Source of the DNA: Fistularia commersonii
Taxonomy: Eukaryota; Chordata; Actinopteri; Syngnathiformes; Fistulariidae
Assembly (NCBI GenBank): GCA_037954325.1
Contig: JBBMNZ010000003.1
Span: 23,845,392 to 23,909,391, forward strand
Length of the DNA: 64,000 nucleotides
Direction: 5' to 3'
Shown: in pieces, positions 48,954-60,849 of the stretch
Numbering within the stretch: the stretch's first letter is position 1
Layout of the letters: each line of letters starts with the position of its first letter
Made by a program: the position numbers and the translations under genes
The notes under the pieces: generated by a model
Seen by the model: only the letters and a program-made list of their open reading frames with translations
Databases searched by the model: none
What the model was told of the DNA's origin: nothing

Positions 48954-49368
48954 CAGTGATGTGTGCTGAGGTTCATGGCTGGTGAGGCACCGATTTCAAT
49001 CACAATCAGATTTACAAACATATGAAGCCTAAAGAGTGGCTTATTCAATATTTTATTGGCAGCAGTTAATGGGTTATGTTTAAAATCTCATATCAGCTTT
49101 CTTCACACATGCAAATTATAGCACACAAAAAAATCACGTTGAATGTCACAAGAAAGTTATTTTGGTCTTACTTCCCTTCTGAACAAGAGCATTAATAGCT
49201 CGATTATACAAGTTGTCCTTGTCGTCCATCAGTTAAAAAATACCTTTTTGTGAAAATCACTGGTAAATATAATTTCTTTTTTTTTTTTTTTTAATTTACC
49301 TTTTTTTTCTTTCCAAGATTGGCAGGCGAGGCACAGCCTCTCCTGCCTCCCCTGACTGCACGTCACTG
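48954..49368 (+). mobile_element. hAT-like MITE with perfect 8-bp target duplication
   Basis: Begins CAGTGATGTGTGCTGAGG and ends CTGACTGCACGTCACTG, so the termini are inverted repeats. It is flanked on both sides by ccaacatc (48946-48953 and 49369-49376), a perfect 8-bp duplication that identifies the hAT superfamily and suggests a fairly recent insertion. The first about 190 bp match the start of 62332-63464, which carries a transposase remnant, so this is a deleted derivative of that family. 415 bp, no coding capacity. Confidence 0.88.
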
Positions 49369-49477
49369 CCAACATCTCCCAGGGGGGTCATCCACAGCTG
49401 ACGTTAGCGCAATGCTAAAAACACTCCCCGCTAACAACCAAAGCGCTATCCACTGATACTGATGCTAGTGGTGCTTT

Positions 49478-49510
<33 letters not shown>

Positions 49511-50779
49511 CAAAATGACTCTGATTTGCAAAAGCCTCGCTCACACTGAACTCATCTTGACCCTCCAACATCTTCTCCGGCCTGTTGGGCCCCGGGAAAA
49601 GTTGCTAGCGCCTTTAGCTCAGCCTTGAAAGTTCTGATACACACCTGATGTGATGCGATGAGGTCGCAGTTGGGGGACGAAGGAAGAAAGACAAAAGGAG
49701 ATTCAGGCGCGTTTGGCTGCGCGTCAAATGGGGAAAGCTCAATATTTGTTAATAAATGACGGGGATGACGAGCAGAGACCCGGACGAGGAGTAAATTACC
49801 GTTATCTCCTTAATGAGACGTCATTAATTTTGGTCTCAAGGTCTGGCAGAAAGCAGGCTGATTTATCGGCTGCCTCTAACGTGGTGGGAATTAGTCTAAT
49901 TACCAGCCGCGTGGACGGCTGAATTTTTTTTTTTTTTTCCCCACAGGGAGGGCTATTGTTGCGTTCCGATCATTTATCACACGGCGAGCGGTCTGTGCGT
50001 CCGGTCGGCCTTGAGGGAATCGCCGGGATCCAGATTGACGGTGTCCCTGAAAAGAGAGCGGGGGGGGGGATGTTCACAGGAGGGAGGGAGGGCTTCTGCA
50101 GGATAGGCTTCTGGAAATTCACGCCGTCAGTCATAGTGTGTAGACTTTGTGCTCCAGAAAATAGACCGATCCCGTTTTATCTGCGTGTATTCCAGCGCGT
50201 CGCCCGCCCCCTACCCCATTTAAAATGCACAGGGGGCCTTATCAACGGGTTAAATAAACCAGCAGGGATCCATGACCCGGCGGCAATCAATAATCTGCTG
50301 ACTAGGCCCGCAACACACACACACACACACACACGGAGTGTGAGAGCTGAGCTGGAATGGTGTCAGGATGGGTCAAACTGTCTCGGAGCCGGGGTAATGA
50401 TTGAAAAATATGCCTGTAATTGCTGATAAGCCCCTTTAATGTTTCAGTAAACTTCTGTCGGCGGCTGCGTTCACAGACACGTAACTCCTCGATAAACGGC
50501 AGCTTTGTAGTTTCACGCCGGTCGGCGCTTTGAGGCGATCGTTCTCACACCTCGCGGAGGGTGTGTGCGAGAGAGAGAGAGAGTTCAACGGGAGACGGAG
50601 GGAAAAGATGGTCCGACACCTGCAAGTACGGCGCCCGCAGGTGGAATGTGAGGAGTCCGGTGGGAAAATGATGTGTTTTACGGCCTCCGTCACCGCTTTT
50701 AAGTCGTTCATCGTCATCTGTGTTTACTCTGCAGGGCCAGTAAAAGGTGGATCAGGGTGAGACGCAGTGTCTCACTCCT

Positions 50780-51140
50780 AAATCACCTAGAATGAGAGGG
50801 TGACTGGCTGTTTGTCTCTATTTTCTTCTCGCGGCAACTGGACTTGAATTTCTTCAGCCCTCCTCCGAGGGGTTTTTCAGTTGGGGTGCGCGAGGTGAAA
50901 CGGCTTTGAGTGAAGAAATTTAAATCCAGCTGCTGCGGCGAGAAGATTTCAACAAGACATTTGTCTCCATATGATGCATGAATGAAAGAGTGAATGGCAA
51001 TATGTCTATATGATGTGTGAATGAGAGGGTGAATCTTTTGTCTATATAACATGAATGAATGAGTGAGTGAATGGTTGTTTGTCTCTACGTGGTGTGTGAA
51101 TGAGTGAAGAAATGGTTGTATGTCTGCATCATTTTCACTG
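50780..51140 (+). repeat. Minisatellite of the GTGAATGAGAGGGTGAAT type
   Basis: Several degenerate units of AATGAGAGGGTGAATGGTTG and TGTCTCTATATGATG, interrupted by unrelated sequence at 50830-50960. A further piece lies at 51765-51830 beyond a hAT remnant, so the remnant may have inserted in the array. Confidence 0.7.
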
Positions 51141-51255
51141 AGCATAATGGTTGCCCACAAAGGGCCACATGTATCAATGTAACTAAATGCAACCAAATGT
51201 TATGTAAAATAAATGTAGCTACTCCTTAATGTTAAAAACTGAATGAATTACTCAT

Positions 51256-51745
51256 TCAAATCCAAACTATTATGTATGCATTTGCATGGAATCTCTGCAA
51301 ATGCATATGTAACATTTTGGCTTTTAATTCTTGGACAATATATTTTTTCTCTTGAACGCTAACTTTGGCATACTTAGCTTCGTGTTTGGTCTTAAAATGC
51401 CGATGCAGATCGTACGCTTTGACAACCGACACTGCCTCAAAACTTAAAAGAGATACCGGTTTTTCCTCCTTGAAGCACAAACATGCATTTGCCTTCCCAT
51501 CTTTACTGAAACAGCCTTCCATCTGCATCGACTTTTCTCTTCCTGGACATTTAGGGATCATTTATTTCTCAATTCTATATGTTGAAAACGGTACTGTTGT
51601 GGATGCACTGCAATCTAATGGCGGGATGCCGTCCCTTAACATGATCGGCATGAATCACGGGAAATGTAGTTTATGATCGATGCACGCGTTTCACTTATTT
51701 ATTTTAACACAATCAGACCTTTTAAGATGTTCTCGCGGGCCACAT
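51256..51745 (-). mobile_element. Decayed hAT/BED-type transposon (GTF2IRD2-like N-terminus)
   Basis: On the minus strand a frame contains ACLCFKEEKPVS, VVKAYDLHRHFKTKHEAKYA and VQELKAKM, a BED-type zinc-finger pattern (Cys-x2-like, His-x4-His) as in GTF2IRD2-related hAT proteins. A frameshift separates it from the initial SRKRK-type start, which lies near 51555. Same family as 6516-6960. Confidence 0.7.
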
Positions 51746-52913
51746 AAAACGACGTGGCCCATGATGCATTAATGAAAGAGTGAATGGTAATATATCTCTT
51801 TGACGTGTGAATGAGAGGGTGAATATACCGATATGTGTAATAATCACGTTATTATCCTTTACAAGCCCTTATCTGGTTGTGATCACGGGGTCTTTATCTT
51901 GCTTCGCACCAGCTGAACATCTCCATGGGTCACAGGGAACCGCAGGCCAGCGGAGTCTAAAACGTTGAAGATGACAAAGATGTTTTAAACTGTTTATTAC
52001 ATCCTTATTACAAATGCTAGCGATTCCTTCATTATCTATATTAAACATATGTGACATCCAGGATCTGTTCTGTTTCTGCAGGCTCCCGGCGGCCCTGCAC
52101 CCACCCACAACTCCCAGGAGAAGGACAGATGAGAACACTACATGGTATGGTGTGTGTGTGTGTGTGTGTGTGTGTATTCCAGGTACTGATTTAATTCAAT
52201 TTGTGCAGCAGTGTCAGCGGCCCCTGGCTGACAGGCCCGGCCGCGGCCCGACTATTCAAATCACTTTCAAATCATAAAATCGGGCTGAGAGGCAGCACTG
52301 ATTTCCTTGGAGAAAATTACCTCAGTATGAGCGGAGAGGACAATCTGCCTGATAGGGAGCTGGTGGTGGCGGTGGGGGGGAAGTGGGCGGACTCGACCGG
52401 GCCGCTGCAATTTCCTGGAGGTCGACAATTCTCATGACATATCACAAAAGTGGGGGGGCTCCTTGAATCATCTCCCCCTCCTCCTCCTGTCCACATTTCC
52501 TGCAGTTTGAGCTCCAACCCGTTGCTGTGAAGTTTGCCTCCAACAGCCCTGTGTTTCACTAATATCCGACCGACACTGCCCGGCAACCCTTCATCACGTG
52601 AAGGCTGATAGAGGGAAAGTAAAAAAAAGATTACAATTAATATTTTTTCTAATTTGGGAGGGAAAAAAACAAACAATAGACAGGCGCTTTTTATGTGAGG
52701 GTCCATTAGACCATTTAACATAGCAGTGCAATTTTATTTATTGGTTTATCGTTTTTAAATGTGGATGTTTTTTCTCTTGTCTTTTTTAATCAATTCATTT
52801 TTATTTTTTATTTATCCATTTTATCTATCTAGTTTTATTTATTTATCTTTTTTTTAGTGACACTGAGGCATTAATTCTTATCAAGCAAGAGGCCAATTTC
52901 CTCTTGTACCAGA

Positions 52914-52914
<1 letters not shown>

Positions 52915-52965
<51 letters not shown>

Positions 52966-53107
52966 ATAAAAAAGTTCAACATCACCTGTCTGGCTCTGCA
53001 GGAACGCATGCAGGAACTATTAATGAGGGATTCAGTTCAGCCCTGGCTATTGTTATTGTTTATTTCCTGTTTATTTCCACAACACCAGATGTGATCAACT
53101 TGTGTGT

Positions 53108-53167
<60 letters not shown>

Positions 53168-53175
53168 GTGCTTGT
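52915..53175. repeat. Clustered (GT)n microsatellites
   Basis: GT runs at 52915-52964 and 53101-53175, with shorter runs to 53600. Between them, units of about 180-200 bp containing TTGTTTATTTCC and CAACACCAGATG or related sequence recur around 53040, 53240, 53400 and 53500, so this is a degenerate higher-order tandem repeat. Confidence 0.8.
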
Positions 53176-53760
53176 GCATGCATGTGTGCGCGTGTGTGTC
53201 GGTGACGTAAAATTTAACACCATCCCCGACTGTAATTGTTGTTTATTTCCAATTTATTTCTACGTCACCGGTTATAAACAGCTTGTGTATGTATGTGCGT
53301 GCGTTTGTATAAGCGTGTGCTTGTTCACGCCTGTGCGTGCGTGCGTGTGTGTCGGTGTCGTCAACTTTAACGTAAACCCGATCGTTCTTGTTGTTGCTCT
53401 TGTTTACGTCCAGGTTTTTCCACGCCAGCAGGTGTAAACAATTTGTGCGTGTGTGCGTGCGTGCACAGCCCCAACATCAGCCCCGACTGTTGTTGTTATT
53501 TACTTCCTATTTATTTCCACGCCACCAAGTGCAAACAAGTCGGTTATGTGTGTGTGTGTGTGTGTGTGAGTGCATGCATGTGTATGTGTGTGCATGTGCG
53601 CGTGTGTGAGTAAGAGCAGCGGAGGTGATGAAGTACAATCTCCTAAATGTAACTCGGAGTTTTTGATGCAGTCGGAGTGGGTTTGCAGGCGGTCCCGGTG
53701 GGCGTGGGTATCCGGGTGGGGCATTACCTCACCCTCCGTGGAAACGAGCGGGTAATTAGC

Positions 53761-54075
53761 TGATTAGAGGCCCGTCGGAGCGGCCAATCAGAGGCGCCGC
53801 CGGCCTGCAGGGGGCGTGGCCAGAGAGGGCGCCGGGGCGGCTGATGGAGAAGCGCCTCTGATCGGAGAACTTTGGGTCGCGCTCGGGCGGCGAGGGTGGA
53901 CCGGAAGTCGACATTCTTGCAGAAAGTTAAAAAAAAGAAGCAACCGCCCGCTCCGGATGCGCGTCTGAGCGTGGATGCGCACATCCCGCCCCCGCGGACG
54001 CGCCCCGACGCACGGCCACAGGTGCGCACGTCGGCTCCCCTCCGCGCTCCGCCGTCCTCCCCGAGTCCCGCCGCC
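53761..54075 (+). promoter_or_regulatory. GC/CpG-rich promoter and 5' UTR region of the MNX gene
   Basis: Composition changes abruptly to GC- and CpG-rich before the start codon, and CCGCCGCCATGG gives a strong start context. Includes CCAATCAGAGG at 53785 (CCAAT-type) and GGGGCGTGGCC at 53811 (GC-box-like). The transcription start is not determined. Confidence 0.5.
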
Positions 54076-56077
54076 ATGGAGAAGTCCAAGAACTTCCGGA
54101 TCGACGCCCTTCTGGCCGACGAGAGCCGCCGGGGCTGCCGCGACCTTTCCCCGGGTCTGAGCAGTGACAGCCCCGCCGGCAGCCCCGGTTCCTGCCGCCG
54201 GGCGGACACGCCGTCCCCGCGGGCCACGCATCTCCAGACCGGGATCGTCCCCAAACCGGGCGTCCTGAACATCCCGCACCCGGGACTCGCCTCGCTGCCT
54301 CAGGCCGCCCTCCCGGGCATGTATCCGGCGCCCGTGTACCCGCTGTCGGCCCTGGGGGGCCAGCACCACGCCTTCGCCTACACCGGCTTCACCCAGCTGA
54401 GCCAGGCCTACCCCGAGCACCTGAAGGCGGCCGCCATGGCGGGCTCGCTGCCCCTGGAGCACTGGATCCGGGCGGGCATCATGATGCCGCGGCTCCCGGA
54501 TTACACCGGTAAGCCCCCCCCCCCCGGTCGACCCGCACCTTTTTTTTTTTTTACATTTTATTTACATTTTAAATCCGTCAAAAGGCCACGGAGCCATCAA
54601 AACCCAGTTATCACAAGATTCGCCATTTAACTGAAGGGGTTCGTCCCATTTATTTATTGATCCAAATTGTGGAAGTTATAACAAACTCTAATATTAACAT
54701 TGTCGCTCTTTTTTAATTTCGAATTTTAAACCCTCGATTTTATCCTGGGGGAAAAATAATATTGTTACAAGATGTAATAACAGAATTTATCAAATTATTT
54801 TTTTTAATTATAAGTAATTATAATGGCATATCATTGTTATTATTATTACTATTATTAGAAGAACTATTTCAATTATTAGAATTATTGTCATCCCCACTAA
54901 AATCATCACTAATATTATTATTATTATTGCTATTGTTACTATATTATAGATGAATTCCGTTAATTTAATATGGGGATTATTCAAACAGCCCACGGGCCGA
55001 ACCCAGAGATGTATGGATCGATTGAATGAACGATTATCAATCACTAGTTCATTTCACTTTCGAAATTCCCTGACATTTTTCCAAGTCACTGCGAGAGCAA
55101 TTTAATCCGAAGAAAGGCGCGACGTCCCTCCACCCACCTCCACCTCCACCTCCACCACCCTCCTCCTCCTCCTCCTCATCATCATCATCATCCACCCTTC
55201 ATCCCATCCGTGTGTAACTCCTTTTTTTTTTTTGAAACCTCTCCGCAGTTTTATTTCTCTATAAATGCCAATCCGGTGAAAAGCGTCTTTGTGAGATTCA
55301 ATAAACAAACCCTCTGTAGTTCGTCAATAAAATCAAAATAAATTAAAAAAAAAAAACCTTCATTGAATTTTCATTAAGTTAATGGCCCCCTGTGTTTTTA
55401 TGGACCCCCTCCCCCCCACTTGTGTTCCCCGTCGACAATAAACCGGAGTGGGACTATTACAGTTAATGACGGCCGCAGAGCGCGGGCATATGTGCACGTC
55501 TGAGCCCGCCCACAACATCACATTGAACTTCCGCGTCCTTGGCGTTGTAAATAAGACTAATGGTGGAATATTTAAGACTCATCTGGGAGTTCACTGGCTT
55601 TTTTTTTTTTGAGTTGCTTGAAATACGTTATGAACTACACACCGATTGCACGCAAGTGAGCGTATCTTTTTCATGTTAAGCGCATTTGTGACCCCTTTTC
55701 CTCAGCGGGCCCCCAGAGCGGCCTCCTGGGGAAGTGCCGGAGGCCCCGCACCGCCTTCACCAGCCAGCAGCTCCTGGAGCTGGAGAACCAGTTCAAGCTC
55801 AACAAGTACCTGTCCAGACCCAAGCGCTTTGAGGTGGCCACCTCGCTGATGCTGACCGAAACACAGGTGAGAGGGGGGTTGGGGTCTACGTCGGGCACCC
55901 GAGGGCCCCTGGCATTATCTCCAAAGCAAAGCAATATAACAAGGCGTTCCAGCTCCTCTTTTAGAGCATCCAGGTCTCGGCCGGTGAAAGAAAAATACCC
56001 ATTGTTGCATAATAACACCACATACGACTCCTTGAAAATAGCACAGATGTGTAAAGAAAGAAGTAGGGTTTTGTTCT

Positions 56078-56118
<41 letters not shown>

Positions 56119-57770
56119 TGTCCTACACACTCCTCTTGCTGTTTTTTAAAAAAAATTTAAAGTATGAAATATAGAGGTAGTACATCAACTACTGGCTTCC
56201 CGGTAGTATTACAAATGACACACTTAAAAATGTATTATCTTTATTTATTTCAGGAAGTAATCGTGTATTGGGAGTACTAGCATAATGAAAAAAGGTAGTA
56301 CTGCACGGTGCATGCAGAATGAAGTACCATCTTGATCAGCGTTGAAAGCAGTACTTGGACATTTTGTTAAAATTTCACCTCCAGAAGAACTGAAGCTGAT
56401 GGAGTAAAATGTAGCAGGAGAAAAGCCAAAGAGGGAAGAGCAGATTGAAAACACACACACACATATATGTGTGTGTTTTGATGAACCATCATTGTCTGGA
56501 TTATATTTTTTATTCTTCCTCTCACGGTCACATGATAATCCCACGATCACGTGACCACCAGGTTCACATGACAGTGACCTCCTGTATTTTAGTATCCTAC
56601 CTATGAAGTTGTATCTAAATAATCCCAGCTGGATTTTTTTTTCCCAGAAGAAATGTATTTTAGTCACAGTATTTTATCCTGATACTTGTGATGGATGCAC
56701 ACATAGTTTTGTGTGTTTTCAAACGTTGAATCAGGTCCGGCCTCCCAACGTGCCAAGGCCATTTCCAAAGAAATAATTGAAATGATCATACTACTACTAA
56801 TAATAACACTAACAGTTATAACTATTGTTGTTGTTGTTTTTCTTCTTATCGATGATGTCTTGTAGTAGTAGTAGTAAATAATATAATATAATATAATATA
56901 ATATAATATAATATAATATAATGTAATATAATGATGTTTTAAATATTGATAAGTAACGTATTTAGATAAACAATGACTATGTTTTACTAATTTAATTACT
57001 TGCTGTTAAAATGTGCAGGAAAAGAAACCCGGAAGTTCTCACCTGCACCCGGAAGAGACGGCGAAGGCTCGCGCGGGAAAAAAAATAAACAAAACTAACA
57101 AATAATTGAATTCGTCGAACGAAACAGGCGTAATTTGAATTAAATCAAATTTAATTTCATTTAATTTAGTTCTAATTCCAGGTTATTACTTGCTCTTTAA
57201 TCCCCCGCAGAAAATGAATTCTGATTTATCGTTTCTGTATGTCGGGATGTTTCGATTCAATCATCTGGTTTTTATTTTTCTTTAATCATTTTTTTTTTTT
57301 TTTTTTTTTTTTTTCATATAATTCCCCCCCTCCATTCTCAGGTCAAGATCTGGTTCCAGAACCGCCGGATGAAGTGGAAGCGCAGCCGAAAGGCGAAGGA
57401 GCAGCAAGCGGCGGCTCCGGCCGTGCCGGAGGCGGAGCGCGGACTGAGGGCGGCCGCCGGCAAAGCCGACGAGGGCCGGCGGCCCGTCGCGGCGGGGGTC
57501 GACCTGGAGCTGGAGGACGCCGAGGAGGAGGAGGAGGAGGAGGTGGAAGAGGACGAGGAGGAGGAGGAGGAGGAGGAAGACGAAGAAGGAGGGACCCGGC
57601 ACAGCTTTTCCGTTGCCATGGGCAACGGCGCGGGGATGCCCCGGGCCATGGACTTCCTGCAGCGCGGCGGTGGCGACCTGGGCTTCACCGCGCACAGCCC
57701 CTTCTCCGACGACGAGCTGCAGGAGGTGCCGGTGGGAGGAGGCGACCGCAAGATCGGTGCGGGACTGTGA
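54076..57770 (+). CDS. mnx2: MNX-class homeobox protein, best fit Mnx2
   Basis: Three coding exons: 54076-54508, 55706-55866 and 57342-57770; phases 1 and 0; 1,023 nt, 340 aa. It starts MEKSKNFRIDALLADESRRG, the hallmark N-terminus of the MNX class, and contains LPLEHWIRAGIMMPRLPDYT just before the homeodomain. The homeodomain (about residues 155-214) reads RRPRTAFTSQQLLELE, LNKYLSRPKRFEVATSLMLT, VKIWFQNRRMKWKRS; the intron splits it just before the recognition helix (TETQ|VKIW), as in MNX genes. A long acidic Glu/Asp tract (coded at 57501-57585) precedes the C-terminus. MNX proteins are nuclear transcription factors for motor-neuron and endocrine-pancreas identity. PLEHWIRAG fits Mnx2 better than Mnx1, from recollection; a tree would decide. 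Intron 2 holds a GT/CA microsatellite (56081-56115) and an (ATAAT)n array (56877-56930). Confidence 0.9.
56081..56115. repeat. (CA)n microsatellite in mnx intron 2
   Basis: Uninterrupted CA repeat about 215 bp after the donor of exon 2. Confidence 0.92.
56877..56932. repeat. (ATAAT)n array in mnx intron 2
   Basis: About eleven pentanucleotide units, preceded by TAGTAGTAG. Confidence 0.9.
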
Positions 57771-57893
57771 GGAGAACCCTGTTACGGAGAGACTTCGGAC
57801 CGGGGTCCCGCCATCTGTTGCCCCTAGCAACCGCTCCCATCCGGACGCTTTCGATGGAAAAAAAGACACTCCGGTTTATCATCATTCATATTC

Positions 57894-57931
<38 letters not shown>

Positions 57932-58507
57932 GACATTGATGTGAAAAAGTCGTCATTTCCTGCGAACACACGCGCAAACACGCACATTCTACGGCGTGGA
58001 CAGATGCGCTCATTTCCTGTCTCTGTGTATTTGTCATTTTACCCCTCCATCCCCACGCCAACTGTGGCGTGGGTCACGTAACCTTTCAAGCGGCTCCTCT
58101 TCTTCCTGTCGCTGACTTGTACGTCAATTAATTTATTTGATTTGTTGCCAAGATGAATCATAAATGTATTTATCTGAAACGTGTTTGTTGTTCAAATGTG
58201 AGAAGAGAAAAAAAAATCATTTATCCACGACCGGAAGCGGGGTCTGTTCTTCCAGAGGCGACCGGATATCCGGCCGGCAGCAGGTACCGGCTGACCCGAT
58301 GACACCCCGAGTACTTTTCAGGGTGTCATCCAAGTAGAAAATGTGTGGTTAGTACTTCAAGTACTGCAGTACTGCTTGAAAAATTACTCTCAGTTTGTTG
58401 GAGGTAATTGAGTACTTTATTCTCAGCGAAGTACTTCCGTCATGCATCATATTTATATGTGTGTGAGTGTGTGTGTGTGTGTGTACATATGTATATATAT
58501 GTATGTA
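57771..58507 (+). other. MNX 3' region
   Basis: Contains a (TTA)n run at 57897-57930. No other exon. The 3' end of the transcript cannot be placed. Confidence 0.45.
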
Positions 58508-58793
58508 CAGGACTGCCTCAGAAAATTAGAATATTGTGATAAAGTTCTTTACCTTCTGTAATGCAATTAAAAAAACAAAAATTACTTTTTTATGATATTC
58601 TGATATTTTGAGATAGGATTTTTGAGTTTTCTTAAGATGTAAGCCATAATCAGCAATATTAAAATAATAAAACGCTTGCAATATTTCAGTTGATTTGTAA
58701 TGAATCCAAAATGTATGACATTTTTTTTTTGTAATTGCATTACAGAAGATAAAGAACTTAATCACAATATTCTAATTTTCTGAGACAGTCTTG
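58508..58793. mobile_element. Hairpin MITE flanked by TA
   Basis: The left arm starts CAGGACTGCCTCAGAAAATT and the right arm ends AATTTTCTGAGACAGTCTTG. About 64 bp pair almost perfectly, and the element is flanked by TA on both sides, as for Tc1/mariner-type insertions. I recognise the CAGAAAATTAGAATATTGTG terminus as a widespread fish MITE. 286 bp; no transposase. Confidence 0.85.
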
Positions 58794-60840
58794 TATATAT
58801 ATATATTTGTGTATATTTATGTATGTATATATATGTATACATGTATATGTTTGTGCACATATATATACATATGTGTGTGTGTATGTGTGAGTGTGTGTGT
58901 GTGTTCGTGTGCACATATTTTTATTGTCTATTTTTTTTTTGTTTAGTTATTTTTTATTATTTTTTTAAACACGGCCTGGGTGTACTGCACAGTAGAGGCT
59001 GATGCAGTACTACTTCCAGGGGTTTAAGTACTCGCAACCCAATGAAAGGGTGGTGATGAAGTAAAACGTACCAGGAGGAGGCTGAATGCAGGGAGTCCTG
59101 TGCGTCCGCACACACACACACACACAGTGACACTACATATTTGGGGATCGCCGCGGTCCCGTCATCGCATGGATGAGAGACTTCAAGTATTTAAATTTCA
59201 ATTTAGATCAAATGTCGAGATTGAGCCCTAAAAGTTAAACACTGTTTTTTCTCGATTAAATGTAAAATATACTCCAGCTCATTTTTTAGAGACATTTAAA
59301 AGTAAATTTAACAATCAAATGTGATTTAATCAATTTAGGATTTTTTTTAATTCAGATTGTTTTAAATAAAATTTTAAAACACATTCCTTTATTAATTAAA
59401 TCGACAAAACTAAATTTAAGATCATTTTCTTTCTCTCTGCCTTTTCCTTCTATCCCTCTATTTTCTTTATTTCTTCGTTTTTTATGTATTATTATTTTAC
59501 AATCCTTTCTCTCTATCTATCTTTTCTTTCCTTCCATCACTCCAACGTGTTTGAACGAACACCATCCCTGGAGAAAGAAAAAGAAAAGAAAAGACGAGTC
59601 CTCCTCCTCCTCCTCCTACTTTTCTCCTCTGCCCCGGCTTGGATTTATGGGGAAAGTTCCCGGATGTTAATTAGTGCTAATTAACTTGATGAAGGCGGGC
59701 AGGCAGGTGACGTCACACAACTGCCTTTTTATTGGGTCACATGTAAAGGCTGTGCCATTTCGACCGCTTCTCCGCCCCCGTCCAGCATTTATATAGTAAT
59801 TAAATATGTCTTTAACTGCCTGGATGCCCCCCAGCCATCACATGCGGGGGTCAAACGGAGGGAAGCACTAAAAACAGACTAAAACACGTCATTAATCCAC
59901 GGCGGCCGTCGTGGGAGGAGGAGGGGCTACTGCGCATGCTCGTGATACATCCAGAAAAAAGGGTAAAATAAATAAAATCTTTGAAAGTGAAAGCCAATAA
60001 GATTGAAAGATTACATTCTAAAATACATTACAACGATATGTTTAAAAAATAATAGTAAAAAATAATAATAAAAATAAAATAAGAGAAAACATTGTAAAAT
60101 GTTTTCTTTTTTTTTATTTTTGTAAAATTATACAATAGTGAAGAGTTAAATTGAAAACTTTAAGAAATAAATGACATACAATCATATAAATCGCTTTCAA
60201 ATAAAGTAGAAAATAATTTAAAAAAATGTAAAAATTAAAATGTAAAAATATGTTAATTTATCACATTTAAATTAATTGATAAATAGAGGACATTTAAAAA
60301 TAAAACTAAATTTGAAAAGAATAAAACTAAAAAAAATCAGAAAGTAAATAATAAAACAAAATCAATTTTGATTATTTAAACGAATATAAAATCCACCTCA
60401 GAATTTTATAAAAACAGTGGATCCAATTTTTGAGCCCCTGTGTCACAGACAGAAAGTTGAGGGTTCAAATCCAACAATACACATCCTTTAAAATCAGATT
60501 TCTTGTCACACTTCTCACTGGAAAAGGGACACACAGATCAGACTGATGATTTCCTGGACATTTCATTTTCGATCAAAACAAAGTGTACTTCACAGTACCA
60601 TGCTGACTGGCAGTCACAAGGTTACTGGTTCAATCCCCCCAGGGTTTGTTCCTTTATTTTTTATTTGATTCTGTTAAATTTTCATTTTAAAAATAGAAAA
60701 AAATAGAATTAACTGCTGTGTTGCAGTGGTCTTGCAAGGTCTAATTAGGTTGTTTTTTTCTCTCTTTGTTGGTCTATTGTGAAGTTTGTTTCTGTGAGGA
60801 ACTCAGGTGGAACGGTGAGCCTTCAGGGAGTGGAGATCTG
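58794..60840. other. Gene-free, AT-rich stretch
   Basis: Contains a TA/GT mixed simple repeat (58794-58920) and a very A-rich segment (59950-60400) with many AAATAAAA words. SINE-like heads occur near 60425-60475 and 60590-60650 (TGGTTCAATCC). No exon is recognised. Confidence 0.5.
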
Positions 60841-60849
60841 AACGTTTGA

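Larger units (their letters stand above)
39421..53760. other. Long gene-free stretch upstream of the MNX gene
   Basis: Over 14 kb without a supportable exon. Repeats occupy parts of it (separate entries). The remaining sequence includes blocks that look unique and hold several homeodomain-type cores: about 40540-40620, 41000-41240 (CATTAATTCA, CTAATTTAATTAAG), 42740-43310, 46320-46480, 48480-48640, 49720-49925 (GTAAATTACC, CATTAATTTT, TCTAATTACC) and 52230-52440. This is the texture of conserved enhancers near developmental regulators, but conservation cannot be judged without alignment. Confidence 0.5.

Noticed and set aside
53724..54462. Long minus-strand frames (182 and 224 codons)
   Set aside because: They are antisense shadows of the GC-rich mnx2 exon 1, with no domain.
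57239..58081. 280-codon plus-strand frame over mnx2 exon 3
   Set aside because: Alternate frame of the homeobox exon rich in Gly/Arg; the true frame has the homeodomain helix.
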